14,282 bases of DNA from UBA4823 sp034436035 (GCA_034436035.1 DAOTVW010000121.1:1-14282); one strand, 5' to 3'. Counted from the first letter of the stretch, positions 1 to 7,191 are shown. Notes: generated by a model not told the origin, from the sequence alone. Numbers and translations: made by a program.

Positions 1-149
1 GATATGCTCGCTAGGCTCGCTACTCAACCAGCGGGAAAAGCCCTTTTATCTTTGGATAATCCCAATAATCTTTCAACACCTTCTTAACAATTTCTAAACA
101 GGTTTGTTTTAGACTTAGATTATCAAAAAACACGAATTAGGAGTTTGTT

Positions 150-677
150 ATGATCACAAAACGTAATTTTCTGGTGGATGGATTGATCTTGATTTCATTC
201 TTAATCCTTTCCGAACCAGCTATAACCGGAATTTCCCTGCATGAATGGTTGGGTTTGTCTTTCTTCGCGATGATCGTCATCCATTTGTTTTACCATTGGG
301 ATTGGATTGTCCAAGTAACCTTGCGTTATTTCCGCAAGCTGTTTCATTCATCAAGGTTAAATTATCTCGTAGACCTATTTTTGTTGATATCGTTTGTCGC
401 TACAATGCTAAGCGGATTGATCATCTCGCGCACGATACTACCATTGTTTGCGATCAATATTGTGCATAACCATTCCTGGCGCTTTATCCATGATTTCTCG
501 GCAAACTTGATGTTATTCCTTGTGGCGGTGCATTTCGCTTTACATTGGAAATGGATTGTCACCTATTTTAAACGGCTGATTGTCGTACCAATTAAAGATC
601 GGATTTCGATTGCGGTGCCTCATCCTGTTGCTATACCGATAAAAAACGAGGAAGAACTGATTAAGTCAAAAAAATAA
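150..677 (+). CDS. DUF4405-type four-helix membrane protein, possible heme-b binder
   Basis: The 175-residue product has about four hydrophobic segments, near residues 8-28, 34-52, 72-95 and 116-136. Histidines sit at or near helix ends in paired motifs: HEW (31), IHLFYHW (45 and 49), HNHSW (106 and 108), IHDFS (114) and VHFALHW (128 and 132). This duplicated 'two helices with His' layout matches the DUF4405 family, whose members resemble small b-type cytochrome membrane subunits. Heme binding is inferred from the histidines, not shown. The start is ATG 150, preceded by AGGAG at 139-143 with a 6-nt gap. The C-terminal ~35 residues are polar and probably cytoplasmic. It is followed within 50 bp by another membrane protein and then an HtrA protease, so it likely begins a three-gene operon. 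I am confident of the family and not of the function. Confidence 0.75.
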   Translation: MITKRNFLVDGLILISFLILSEPAITGISLHEWLGLSFFAMIVIHLFYHWDWIVQVTLRYFRKLFHSSRLNYLVDLFLLISFVATMLSGLIISRTILPLFAINIVHNHSWRFIHDFSANLMLFLVAVHFALHWKWIVTYFKRLIVVPIKDRISIAVPHPVAIPIKNEEELIKSKK

Positions 678-722
678 CCAGATGTGGATAACAACGAAGA
701 TTATAATTTGGAGGTAACTTCT

Positions 723-1130
723 ATGTTCAAAATTGGACGCACATTCATGATCTTATTCATATTATTATTCGTGATGGGGTTAATCGGCTGGGGTGTTTAT
801 CTTGCAGTACAGCGCGGCTTCAGTGGGATTGTGGACACCCCCGCTGGAAACAATGTATTTGATGAGAACGCTTATAGTGGTAAAGGATTAGGAACAGGCT
901 TAATAGGGGGAGCAGGGAGGAATACTTCGCCAGATTCCTTTGCCCCAGAATCAGCCTTCGCGGATCGGGAGCAGAACACGTTTTCTATTGGGCGGGGTTT
1001 GGCAGGATTGCTTAAAGATATCGTTGTGATAGGGATGATCAGCTTGGTGGTAGGAGGAATTGACGCGTTTGTTCGTTGGGTGAAGAGAAGGTCATCGCGG
1101 TGGATAAACCAAGAAAGTGTGTGCGGATGA
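723..1130 (+). CDS. Small membrane protein of unknown function, two predicted helices
   Basis: I do not recognise this 135-residue protein. It starts with a hydrophobic helix at about residues 8-28, continues through a Gly/Asn/Ser-rich, probably extracytoplasmic middle (about 30-90) and ends with a second hydrophobic stretch (about 96-115) followed by basic residues (VKRRSSRW). This suggests an N-in/C-in hairpin with an exposed loop of about 65 residues. I chose ATG 723 because GGAGGT lies at 710-715, 7 nt upstream; an in-frame GTG at 684 would add 13 residues but has no good ribosome-binding site. Its stop codon overlaps the start of the following protease gene (ATGA at 1127-1130), which points to translational coupling. 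It may be a partner or substrate of that protease, but nothing in the sequence proves this. Confidence 0.7.
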   Translation: MFKIGRTFMILFILLFVMGLIGWGVYLAVQRGFSGIVDTPAGNNVFDENAYSGKGLGTGLIGGAGRNTSPDSFAPESAFADREQNTFSIGRGLAGLLKDIVVIGMISLVVGGIDAFVRWVKRRSSRWINQESVCG

Positions 1131-2275
1131 ATAACAAATGGATTGCTTTGTTCCTGATATTGTTGGTAGGATTCGTTTCTGGGTTTAGCGGTATGCTGGT
1201 GGGAGGTTGGACGGTGTACCAATTTGTCCATGCCCAAAATCAAATGATGCAGCCCACTCCCAGTTTACCAACTGCAGCAGCAGTGAATAATGTTCCAACG
1301 GCTTTGCAAGTTAACGTCAGCGAAGTCCAGAGCAGTATCACCGAGGCGGTTCAAAAAGTGGCGCCTGCAGTGGTGACGGTGGTTGGAAATATCCCCGGAC
1401 AGATGACCTTTTTTGGTCCAACCGGCGATCAAACAGTAAGCGGGAGTGGCGTTTTTATCTCCGATCAGGGTTATATCTTGACCAATAATCATGTGGTCGA
1501 GAATACCAGCCAGGTACAGGTGATTTTATCGGATGGCAGCCAGCAGGATGCCAAAATTGTTGGAACGGATATCTATGCCGATGTAGCAGTCTTGAAAACG
1601 CAGGGAAAAATCCCAGCAGTGGCTCCGCTCGGCAATTCGGACATCCTGACACCCGGTGAAATCGTGATTGCAATCGGCTCGCCCTTAGGGGATTTTCGAA
1701 ATACGGTAACAATGGGGGTGATCAGCGCAACGGGGCGCTCCATTGATAGTGGTCAGGGTTATCAAATCGAAAACCTGATTCAAACCGATGCAGCGATCAA
1801 CCAGGGTAATTCTGGCGGTCCTTTAGTAAATTTACTTGGGCAAGTAATTGGAATCAATACGTTGGTTGTGCGGGGAACGCCGACTGGGGCTGTGGCAGAA
1901 GGTTTAGGCTTTGCTATCCCTATTAATACTGCCCGCAGCGTAGCGGAACAGATCATCCAGAAAGGATATGTCTCCCGTCCTTATTTAGGGATTCGCTGGC
2001 AACTGATCACACCCAATGTCGCGGCGGTATATGATTTGCCGGTGCAATGGGGGGTGTATGTCACAGCAGTTGTGCCTGGCAGTCCGGCCGATCAAGCTGG
2101 AATCCAGCGTGGCGATATTTTGACCAAAATCGGTGAAGTCCCCATCGATGAAAATCATTCCTATATCAATGCCCTCTTTCAATATAAACCGGGCGATACA
2201 GTGAACATCGAATTAGCAAGAGGGACAAAGACGATCATTGTAAAAGTGCGCCTAGGCGAATCATCCCAGCAATAA
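1127..2275 (+). CDS. HtrA/DegS-type S1C serine protease with one PDZ domain
   Basis: This is a membrane-anchored, trypsin-like quality-control protease of 382 residues. Visible parts in order are a signal anchor (about 6-32), a low-complexity linker (36-66), the protease domain (about 70-255) and one PDZ domain (about 285-378) containing a GSPADQAGIQ(R)GD motif. The catalytic triad is His122 (LTNNHVVE), Asp152 (DIYADVAVL) and Ser229 (NQGNSGGPL). One PDZ domain and an N-terminal anchor resemble DegS and Gram-positive HtrA rather than soluble DegP. The start is uncertain: ATG 1127 makes an ATGA overlap with the upstream stop; GTG 1100 has a better Shine-Dalgarno (GAAGAGAAGG at 1082-1091), and TTG 1076 is also open. 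The added 9-17 residues would be cytoplasmic and would not change the fold. It closes the operon with the two membrane genes. Confidence 0.93.
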   Translation: MNNKWIALFLILLVGFVSGFSGMLVGGWTVYQFVHAQNQMMQPTPSLPTAAAVNNVPTALQVNVSEVQSSITEAVQKVAPAVVTVVGNIPGQMTFFGPTGDQTVSGSGVFISDQGYILTNNHVVENTSQVQVILSDGSQQDAKIVGTDIYADVAVLKTQGKIPAVAPLGNSDILTPGEIVIAIGSPLGDFRNTVTMGVISATGRSIDSGQGYQIENLIQTDAAINQGNSGGPLVNLLGQVIGINTLVVRGTPTGAVAEGLGFAIPINTARSVAEQIIQKGYVSRPYLGIRWQLITPNVAAVYDLPVQWGVYVTAVVPGSPADQAGIQRGDILTKIGEVPIDENHSYINALFQYKPGDTVNIELARGTKTIIVKVRLGESSQQ

Positions 2276-2324
2276 GGGCTAACCATCTTTATTATAGATT
2301 AATTGATTATATTGGTACAAGCTA

Positions 2325-2352
2325 TTGATAAATTCAAATAATGTACTATAAT
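2325..2352 (+). promoter_or_regulatory. Predicted sigma-70 promoter for the XRE-cupin operon
   Basis: TTGATA at 2325-2330 and a perfect TATAAT at 2347-2352 are separated by 16 bp in an AT-rich gap. Transcription would start near 2359, about 75 nt before the regulator's start codon. No clear operator palindrome is visible, although XRE regulators often bind around their own promoter. Confidence 0.6.
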
Positions 2353-2432
2353 ATTATTAAACCTTTCTACTGAAAACGCAACTACAAGCATAGGCTTTTA
2401 GCGAATAGAACCTTATCTGGAGAAAGAAAATT

Positions 2433-3161
2433 ATGACTCCTCAACCATTCGGTGAGATGCGGCACAGGCGACGACAGGGATGGAAACAGATACCTGTTCC
2501 CTCTTCCAAATTAATGAACACCCGGCAGACTGCGGTAGAGAACCTGAATGCCAATCTGGATGTTGGTTCTCGTTTACGGGAAGTGCGACAAGCACAAGGT
2601 TTTTCTTTACGGGCATTGGCAGAAAAGAGCGGATTGAATGTCAATACCTTGTGCCTCATTGAAAACAACAAAACTTCCCCAAGCGTCAGCACCTTACAAC
2701 AACTCGCCTTGGCACTGCAGGTTCCGATTACTGCTTTTTTCGAGAGCATTGAAGAGCCAAAAACGGTCGTTTTTCAAAAATCAGGGCATCGTCCACAAGC
2801 CCAATTCAACCATGGGATACTGGAAGATTTAGGCAGCGGGATAACTTTGGCGGGGGGACAACCCTTGTTGGTCACATTAGAACCTGGTGCGGATAGCGGT
2901 GCAAATCCGATTGTTCATACCGGGCAGGAATTTGTCTATTGTCTGGAAGGATGTCTGGAATATCGCATTGGAGAGGAAACCTATATCCTGGAAGCAGGAG
3001 ATAGTTTGATTTTTGAAGCACATATTCCGCATCAATGGGGAAGCAAAGGGGAGGGGATCACCCGCTCCTTATTGATAATCTGCCCGAGTGATGAATCCGA
3101 CCAGGCAACGGAAAGGCATTTTGTTATTGAAGATCCGTTGGTGAGTGATCTCCATATTTGA
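2433..3161 (+). CDS. XRE-family transcriptional regulator with C-terminal cupin domain
   Basis: The 242-residue protein combines a helix-turn-helix of the Cro/C1 (XRE) type at about 46-102 (GSRLREVRQAQGFSLRALAE ... TSPSVSTLQQLALAL) with a cupin_2 sensor fold at about 145-215. Possible metal-ligand or ligand-contact residues in the cupin are His162, Glu166 and His200 (IPHQWG). Proteins of this architecture bind DNA and change affinity on sensing a small molecule or metal in the cupin pocket; the ligand here is unknown. ATG 2433 is supported by GGAGAAAG at 2419-2426, which gives an unusual basic ~40-residue N-terminal extension. An internal ATG at 2514 would give a more typical length. It is the first gene of an operon with a small Cys-rich protein and a radical SAM enzyme, and probably regulates it. 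Confidence 0.88.
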   Translation: MTPQPFGEMRHRRRQGWKQIPVPSSKLMNTRQTAVENLNANLDVGSRLREVRQAQGFSLRALAEKSGLNVNTLCLIENNKTSPSVSTLQQLALALQVPITAFFESIEEPKTVVFQKSGHRPQAQFNHGILEDLGSGITLAGGQPLLVTLEPGADSGANPIVHTGQEFVYCLEGCLEYRIGEETYILEAGDSLIFEAHIPHQWGSKGEGITRSLLIICPSDESDQATERHFVIEDPLVSDLHI

Positions 3162-3178
3162 TGATTAAGGAGGTAGAA

Positions 3179-3391
3179 ATGGCAAACTGGCTTTCTCGAT
3201 TTGGACGCGGGCGCGGACAAGGCGCTCCCGGTGGGCAGGGAAGAGGACGCGGCGGTGGTAACAAACCCGGCTCTGGTCCAGGCGGATTTTGTGTTTGCCC
3301 AAAATGCGGTGAACGACTGCCGCATAGTGCTGGAAAACCCTGTTACGAAATGACATGCCCGAAATGCGGGACTAGAATGGTGAAAGAATAA
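3179..3391 (+). CDS. Small Gly/Arg-rich zinc-ribbon or Fe-S protein
   Basis: The 70-residue product has a flexible Gly/Arg/Gln-rich N-terminal half (about 8-37) and a compact Cys-rich C-terminal half. Cysteines are at 38, 40, 43, 55, 60 and 63, in CVCPKCG and CPKCG knuckles with a conserved-looking PHSAGKPCYEM linker. Small proteins of this form occur in anaerobes and archaea and are often labelled zinc ribbon or ferredoxin-like; the bound metal is not determined by sequence. ATG 3179 is preceded by AAGGAGGT at 3167-3174, a very strong ribosome-binding site. In-frame TTG 3158 and ATG 3161 lie upstream of or at that site and are less likely. The stop overlaps the next start as TAATG (3389-3393), which ties its translation to the radical SAM enzyme. 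A role in handling Fe-S clusters or partnering that enzyme is an inference. Confidence 0.82.
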   Translation: MANWLSRFGRGRGQGAPGGQGRGRGGGNKPGSGPGGFCVCPKCGERLPHSAGKPCYEMTCPKCGTRMVKE

Positions 3392-4347
3392 TGAGCGCCG
3401 TATTCGGTCCGGTACCATCACGACGTTTAGGTCAATCATTAGGCATTGATCCGATACCGGCGAAAACCTGTAACTGGAATTGTGTGTATTGCCAGCTTGG
3501 TCGTACTGTGCCGCTCACCAATGAACGTAAAGAATATATCCCGCGCGCAGAAATACTTGCAGAGCTTCAGGATGCATTGAAAGCACATCGAGATGGTGAG
3601 ATTGATTGGATCACCTTTGTTGGCTCAGGGGAACCAACACTACATTCGGGTATTGGTTGGCTGATTCGCGAAATTAAACAAATGACCACTATCCCAATCG
3701 CCGTCATTACCAATGGCTCATTACTGTATTTAGAAGAAGTGCGGCAGGATTTGCTGTTAGCAGATGCGGTCTTGCCAACGCTCGATGCTGGAAACGCGCA
3801 GCTTTACCGTAAAATTAACCGACCCTGGCCTGAGATCACATTCGAGCGGTTGGTGGAGGGGTTAAAGAGTTTTCGCCGCGAGTACAAGGGAAAGTTATGG
3901 GTGGAGGTGATGCTGGTCGAAGGACTTAATGATACCCCCCAAGCCTTAGCAGAGATTGCCGAGATCCTGAAAGAAATCCATCCAGATCAGGTGCACATTA
4001 ACTTGCCCACCCGTCCACCGGCTGAAGCATGGGTGAAAGTCCCCAGCCAAGAGGCAGTGTTGCGGGCGATTTCCATTTTGGGCGAAATTGCTCATCCGGT
4101 TTCACCTGCTGACGGTAGTTTTGACTTAAGCGGGCATAGCAGCATCGAGGAAGCTGTTTTGGATATCCTGACCCGTCATCCGGTAGAGGAACAAGTATTG
4201 AAGCAAAACATCGACCGATATTTGCCTGGTCAAGCGGAGCAAGTGCTCCAACATTTGCTTGAAAATGGGGTGGCTCAAACAGTGGAACGATTTGGCGAGC
4301 GCTTTTGGAGCATTGCCAAAGCGGTGTATAGTGATAAAAAGAAATAA
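3391..4347 (+). CDS. Radical SAM protein, COG0731-like
   Basis: The 318-residue enzyme carries the 4Fe-4S binding motif CxxxCxxC at Cys27, Cys31 and Cys34 (CNWNCVYC) and the SAM-binding GSGEPTL element at 78-84, both as expected for radical SAM chemistry. The N-terminal FGPVPSRRLGQSLGID segment is characteristic of a COG0731-type group related to wyosine-synthesis (Taw1-like) enzymes, but the family has many uncharacterised bacterial members and I do not assign a substrate. After the barrel (about 20-235), the C-terminal ~75 residues look like a winged-helix domain (SIEEAVLDILTRHPVEEQVL...). The start overlaps the preceding stop, and the gene ends the XRE-cupin operon. No clear intrinsic terminator follows; 4348-4578 is AT-rich and holds only weak inverted repeats. 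Confidence 0.88.
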   Translation: MSAVFGPVPSRRLGQSLGIDPIPAKTCNWNCVYCQLGRTVPLTNERKEYIPRAEILAELQDALKAHRDGEIDWITFVGSGEPTLHSGIGWLIREIKQMTTIPIAVITNGSLLYLEEVRQDLLLADAVLPTLDAGNAQLYRKINRPWPEITFERLVEGLKSFRREYKGKLWVEVMLVEGLNDTPQALAEIAEILKEIHPDQVHINLPTRPPAEAWVKVPSQEAVLRAISILGEIAHPVSPADGSFDLSGHSSIEEAVLDILTRHPVEEQVLKQNIDRYLPGQAEQVLQHLLENGVAQTVERFGERFWSIAKAVYSDKKK

Positions 4348-4578
4348 CGGAACGCTCTTAGGTAAAACAGAGCCGAAGGGTTGAGAAAAATCTTTTTCTA
4401 TAAAGATGATAAGTGTGGCGGGATACGTCAGTAAAACTGTCGAAGATAACAGATATATTATTTATATTCTGTTTATCGTGAATTATAATAAATAATAAAT
4501 AATCATAATCCACCGCTTTAATTTCCCAATACCTCTTCTCAGAAGTGGATATTTGATTATCTGGAAAGGAGATTGAAA

Positions 4579-6054
4579 ATGAATCCAAAAATCTCTTTAC
4601 TTGTGTTTTCTTTCCTTGTTTTTATCTTACTGAGAGAGAGCGAATTTGTTGTTTTCGGCGCTTCTACTAACCTTACCTCCAGCACCAATGTCACAATCGG
4701 TGTTAATACGACGGATGATGAGTTAAATACGGATGGCGATTGTTCATTGCGTGAGGCAATTCGCGCGGCTAACTTAAATCACGCGGTCGACCAATGTCCA
4801 GCAGGAAGCAGTAACAGCACAGATACCATTTCCTTACCCAGTGGAACGTATAAATTAAACATAGTGGGTAGTGATGATGATGCCCAAAAAGGTGACCTTG
4901 ATTTGACGGGGAATGTTATCCTTCATGGGGTTAGCAACACGAAGACAATAATTGATGCTGATAACATAGGTGAACGCGTTTTCGATATTCAATCCAATGC
5001 ACAAGTCTTTTTGTCCGATATGACAATTCAGGGCGGAGATGATAGTGGATATTGCGGTGGGGGAATACGCAATAACGGGTCTTTGAGTCTTGAAAAAGTG
5101 CTTTTCATAGCAAATTACAGTAGTGCGTGTGGTGGAGGTTTATACAATCTTGTAAATGCTAATGCGCATTTAAACCTGGTTTCGTTTGGTAATAATAACG
5201 CATATCATGGGGGTTCAATTTATAACGATGGAGATTTGACAATCAACAATTCTTCATTAACTTTTGGTACGGCGACTAATGGAGGAGGTTTATTTAATGA
5301 AAACCATGCAACCCTAACCAATGTCACTATTGCTTATGCGACTGCTGATGGTAATGGAGGAGGTATTTATTCGAGTGGGGAAATTACCATCACGAATACA
5401 ACGATTAACAACAACCAAGCCTTCAATGGAGGTGGCATTTATTCGAGTGGGGAAATTACCATCACAAATACGACCATTAACAACAACCAAGCTATCAATA
5501 TAGGCAGTGGAGGCAACGGAGGTGGAATATATCAAGGCTATAAAATGAATCTCACGAATGTGACGATAAGCGGCAACCTCTCATCAAATAAAGGTGGAGG
5601 AATTTATGTTTATAGTTATTATGATGCAAACCTCCTCAATGTTACCGTGACAGGAAATTCAACTTATATTAATAATGGAGGTGAGATTTATCGTGACACG
5701 AGTAATGATCGCAATGGGAAAATTATTGTAAAAAATGTCCTTGTCGGGAATGCCTTTCCTGGAAATAATTGTGCTGGTAGTCCATTAACTCCATTGGGAC
5801 ACAATTTAGATGCTGGTCATAGTTGTGGTTTTGATAAGCATGATCTCAATCCCCAGATTTTGCCATTGGCAAATAATGGTGGCGCAACTCAAACACATGC
5901 TCTTCAGCCCACCAGTCCGGCGATCAATGCCGGTGACAATTCCGGCTGCCCAGCGACCGATCAACGCGGTTATTTAAGGGTGGGTGGTTGCGACATCGGT
6001 GCCTTTGAATACGTAAAGAGAATTGCATTACCAATCATTCTGCGTAATTATTGA
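4579..6054 (+). CDS. Secreted right-handed beta-helix protein with choice-of-anchor Q-type C terminus
   Basis: This 491-residue protein has a signal peptide (hydrophobic core about 5-29), an early CSLREAI motif typical of this secreted family, and many short repeats of the form NGGGIY...LTNVTISGN at about 125-400, each a predicted coil of a parallel beta-helix. The C-terminal part (about 425-480: NPQILPLANNGG, SPAINAGD, DQRGY, CDIGAFEY) matches the choice-of-anchor Q arrangement. The final residues IALPIILRNY resemble a PLhLR tail I associate with exported Chloroflexota proteins. It is probably a cell-surface or extracellular adhesin-like protein; no catalytic residues are evident. ATG 4579 has AAGGAG at 4566-4571; TTG 4573 is less likely. 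A perfect TATAAT at 4484-4489 could be its -10, but the matching -35 (TTTATA) is poor. The coding sequence is more AT-rich than its neighbours. Confidence 0.88.
   Translation: MNPKISLLVFSFLVFILLRESEFVVFGASTNLTSSTNVTIGVNTTDDELNTDGDCSLREAIRAANLNHAVDQCPAGSSNSTDTISLPSGTYKLNIVGSDDDAQKGDLDLTGNVILHGVSNTKTIIDADNIGERVFDIQSNAQVFLSDMTIQGGDDSGYCGGGIRNNGSLSLEKVLFIANYSSACGGGLYNLVNANAHLNLVSFGNNNAYHGGSIYNDGDLTINNSSLTFGTATNGGGLFNENHATLTNVTIAYATADGNGGGIYSSGEITITNTTINNNQAFNGGGIYSSGEITITNTTINNNQAINIGSGGNGGGIYQGYKMNLTNVTISGNLSSNKGGGIYVYSYYDANLLNVTVTGNSTYINNGGEIYRDTSNDRNGKIIVKNVLVGNAFPGNNCAGSPLTPLGHNLDAGHSCGFDKHDLNPQILPLANNGGATQTHALQPTSPAINAGDNSGCPATDQRGYLRVGGCDIGAFEYVKRIALPIILRNY
5356..5499 (+). repeat. Two near-identical 72-bp in-frame tandem copies
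   Basis: Copies at 5356-5427 and 5428-5499 match at 65 of 72 positions by my count. Six of the seven differences are silent and one changes Phe to Ile. Each encodes a 24-residue coil beginning GGGIYSSGEITITNTT. This is a whole-coil duplication in the beta-helix protein, younger than its other, much more diverged coils. Confidence 0.9.
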
Positions 6055-6069
6055 CCTCGAAAAGGTTCA

Positions 6070-6420
6070 TTAGAAGCAGTTAGATAATTTAACTAAATTT
6101 TTATCTTTTATTCCTTTTTCCGGTTCCCATCGATAGAATCGTCCTCGGTTATACATGGGAAACTTTTTGTGTTTCGAAACCAAGACGGTTAAAATTTTCA
6201 CCATCCGTTTGAGATTGAGCACCAACACGGTAAAAAGGTATTGAACTGAAAATTGATAAATGCCGAATTAAGTATTTATTCTGATATGAGATTTGTTGCC
6301 AAAGAAAAATTTCGTTTGTTCGAGATCCTTGCCATCTTCTGCTTTGACCTTCCGATCTGCTACTGAATATCTTAAGCCCCATGATTTTAAGATGAAATCA
6401 TAGGCAGTTGTCACCACTTT
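6070..6420 (-). pseudogene. Degenerate transposase fragment (DDE type, IS1182/IS4-like)
   Basis: Read on the minus strand, one frame gives KVVTTAYDFILKSWGLRYS, then DRKVKAEDGKDLEQTKFFFG with NKSHI, an in-frame stop at 6268-6270, and then QYLFTVLVLNLKRMVKILT, ending at 6070. FFGNKSHI resembles the FFGYKAHI segment, and the VLNLKRMVKIL segment the C-terminal helix, of DDE_Tnp_1-type transposases. In intact enzymes these blocks are separated by well over 100 residues, whereas here they almost touch, so the piece looks internally deleted as well as interrupted. No start codon with a ribosome-binding site and no terminal inverted repeats are visible. The family call is from remembered motifs only. 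Confidence 0.45.
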
Positions 6421-6984
6421 TATCATTGAGATGGGATAACTAACGCAGCAACTGATCTGATGGTAGCACCCCTTTCATCCACTTATTTCGAAGTTCTGAA
6501 ATGGGGAGAGATAGGGGCTCCCCGAAAAACACAAGTTCAATTTGGCGTTATCGGCGTCCAGAACACAAGGGAAGTATGGTTGTGTCTGCAGGCTACCGTC
6601 GAGTTCAAACCTGACAGGTCTCACAAGTAGGTATGCTATCCGAATCGTTCGCATGTATATGAAACTCATTACGCAAGACTTTCATGGAGACCTGTCAGAT
6701 TTCATAAGTGGGTATACAGCCCGAATCGCCGGCGTGGCTATAGAGTTCAAAACGAAGGGCTTTTGCGGAGACAGGTCTTTATTAATTTGTATCCCAACAA
6801 ATATCAACCCGCAATCAATGCTTCTCGAGTAACAATCCCGAAAGAAGGAATTTCTTCCCTTTTCAATAAAGTTCTTGATATACGTCAGAATCCAGCATAA
6901 GGGCTTGTGTTTGACTTATCTCTTCTACAAACATTTAAATATTTGACTATTTGGTCAATTAAAACTTTTTTTCAACATTCACTA
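6421..6984. other. Gene-poor stretch between beta-helix gene and methionine operon
   Basis: No convincing gene is seen here. The stretch holds a GC-rich hairpin at 6503-6523 (GGGGAG ... CTCCCC), the degenerate 81-bp repeat described separately, and AT-rich sequence from about 6833 that leads into the metA promoter. Open frames exist (for example 6542-6832 on the + strand) but lack a ribosome-binding site and show no protein-level conservation between repeat units. Confidence 0.6.
6610..6771 (+). repeat. Degenerate 81-bp tandem repeat with CCTGACAGG/CCTGTCAG ends
   Basis: Units 6610-6690 and 6691-6771 align without gaps at about 54 of 81 positions (my hand count), most differences being transitions. 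Shared blocks include CCGAATCG, ACG and GGAGA. A further partial unit begins just downstream (GACAGGTCT at 6769-6777), and a related GAGTTCAAA block lies just upstream (6601-6609) and inside unit 2. The unit junctions form an inverted repeat, ACCTGACAGGTCTC at 6609-6622 against GAGACCTGTCAGAT at 6687-6700. Confidence 0.65.
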
Positions 6985-7012
6985 TTGACAAATCGGATAA
7001 ATATGGTATAAA
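6985..7012 (+). promoter_or_regulatory. Predicted strong sigma-70 promoter of the metA-metY operon
   Basis: A consensus TTGACA (6985-6990) and TATAAA (7007-7012) are 16 bp apart, with a TGG just before the -10. Transcription would start near 7019, giving a leader of about 300 nt before metA, which contains the leader peptide and attenuator described below. Confidence 0.75.
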
Positions 7013-7064
7013 TACCACATCATAGCCAGGAAATATGAACACGATACATAGGAATCCAACCAGT

Positions 7065-7130
7065 ATGAATATGTTGATGTCCATGGGTAGGGGAGCAATG
7101 TCACCCGGGACAGGATTTCTTGCGTATTAA
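7065..7130 (+). CDS. Putative Met-rich leader peptide of the metA attenuator
   Basis: This 21-codon frame starts MNMLMSMGRGAM, so five of its first 12 codons are ATG (7065, 7071, 7077, 7083, 7098), and ends with TAA at 7128-7130. AGGA at 7050-7053 lies 11 nt upstream. An in-frame ATG at 7035 would extend the peptide to 31 residues, but its AGGA (7028-7031) is only 3 nt away, so 7065 is favoured. Placement is what makes it convincing: it follows a strong promoter, its control codons run directly into the first arm of a long stem (7090-7105), its stop codon sits in the loop between the two arms, and an intrinsic terminator follows before metA. That is the layout of ribosome-mediated attenuators of the trp, his and leu type, with Met as the sensed amino acid. 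Function is inferred. Confidence 0.7.
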   Translation: MNMLMSMGRGAMSPGTGFLAY

Positions 7131-7191
7131 CCCATAAGAAAATAATCCAACCAGGTGCATTGCTCCCCTCCACAAACAGAAGGCGGAGCAA
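7090..7191 (+). promoter_or_regulatory. Mutually exclusive stems of the metA transcription attenuator
   Basis: Segment 1 (7090-7105, GGGGAGCAATGTCACC) pairs with segment 2 (7154-7168, GGTGCATTGCTCCCC) to give 15 base pairs with a single bulged T. An inner stem (GGAT and TTCTT at 7113-7121 with AAGAA at 7136-7140 and ATCC at 7145-7148) lies in the loop. Freed segment 2 can instead pair through GCTCCC (7162-7167) with GGGAGT (7209-7214), the 5' arm of the terminator, or through TTGCTCC (7160-7166) with GGAGCAA (7185-7191). GGAGCAA can also pair with TTGCTCT (7215-7221) in the terminator. A ribosome stalled on Met codons would cover segment 1 and release segment 2. Which antiterminator pairing dominates was not computed. 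Confidence 0.65.

Noticed and set aside
872..1243. A 123-codon minus-strand frame opposite the small membrane protein and the protease start.
   Set aside because: It is a shadow of two well-supported + strand genes, with no family resemblance and no ribosome-binding site.
4448..4489. AT-rich inverted repeat (AACAGA...TCTGTT) and TATAAT before the beta-helix gene as operator and promoter.
   Set aside because: The -35 at the right distance is poor, and AT-rich palindromes are expected by chance in this segment; it is only mentioned under the gene.
6079..6120. Possible terminator after the beta-helix gene (AGTTA...TAACT followed by T-rich sequence).
   Set aside because: The stem is only about five A-T-rich pairs and is separated from the T-run, so it is too weak to call.
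6542..6832. A 96-codon + strand open frame across the 81-bp repeat.
   Set aside because: It has no ribosome-binding site, and the two repeat units are much better conserved as DNA (about 67%) than as translated protein (about 33%).
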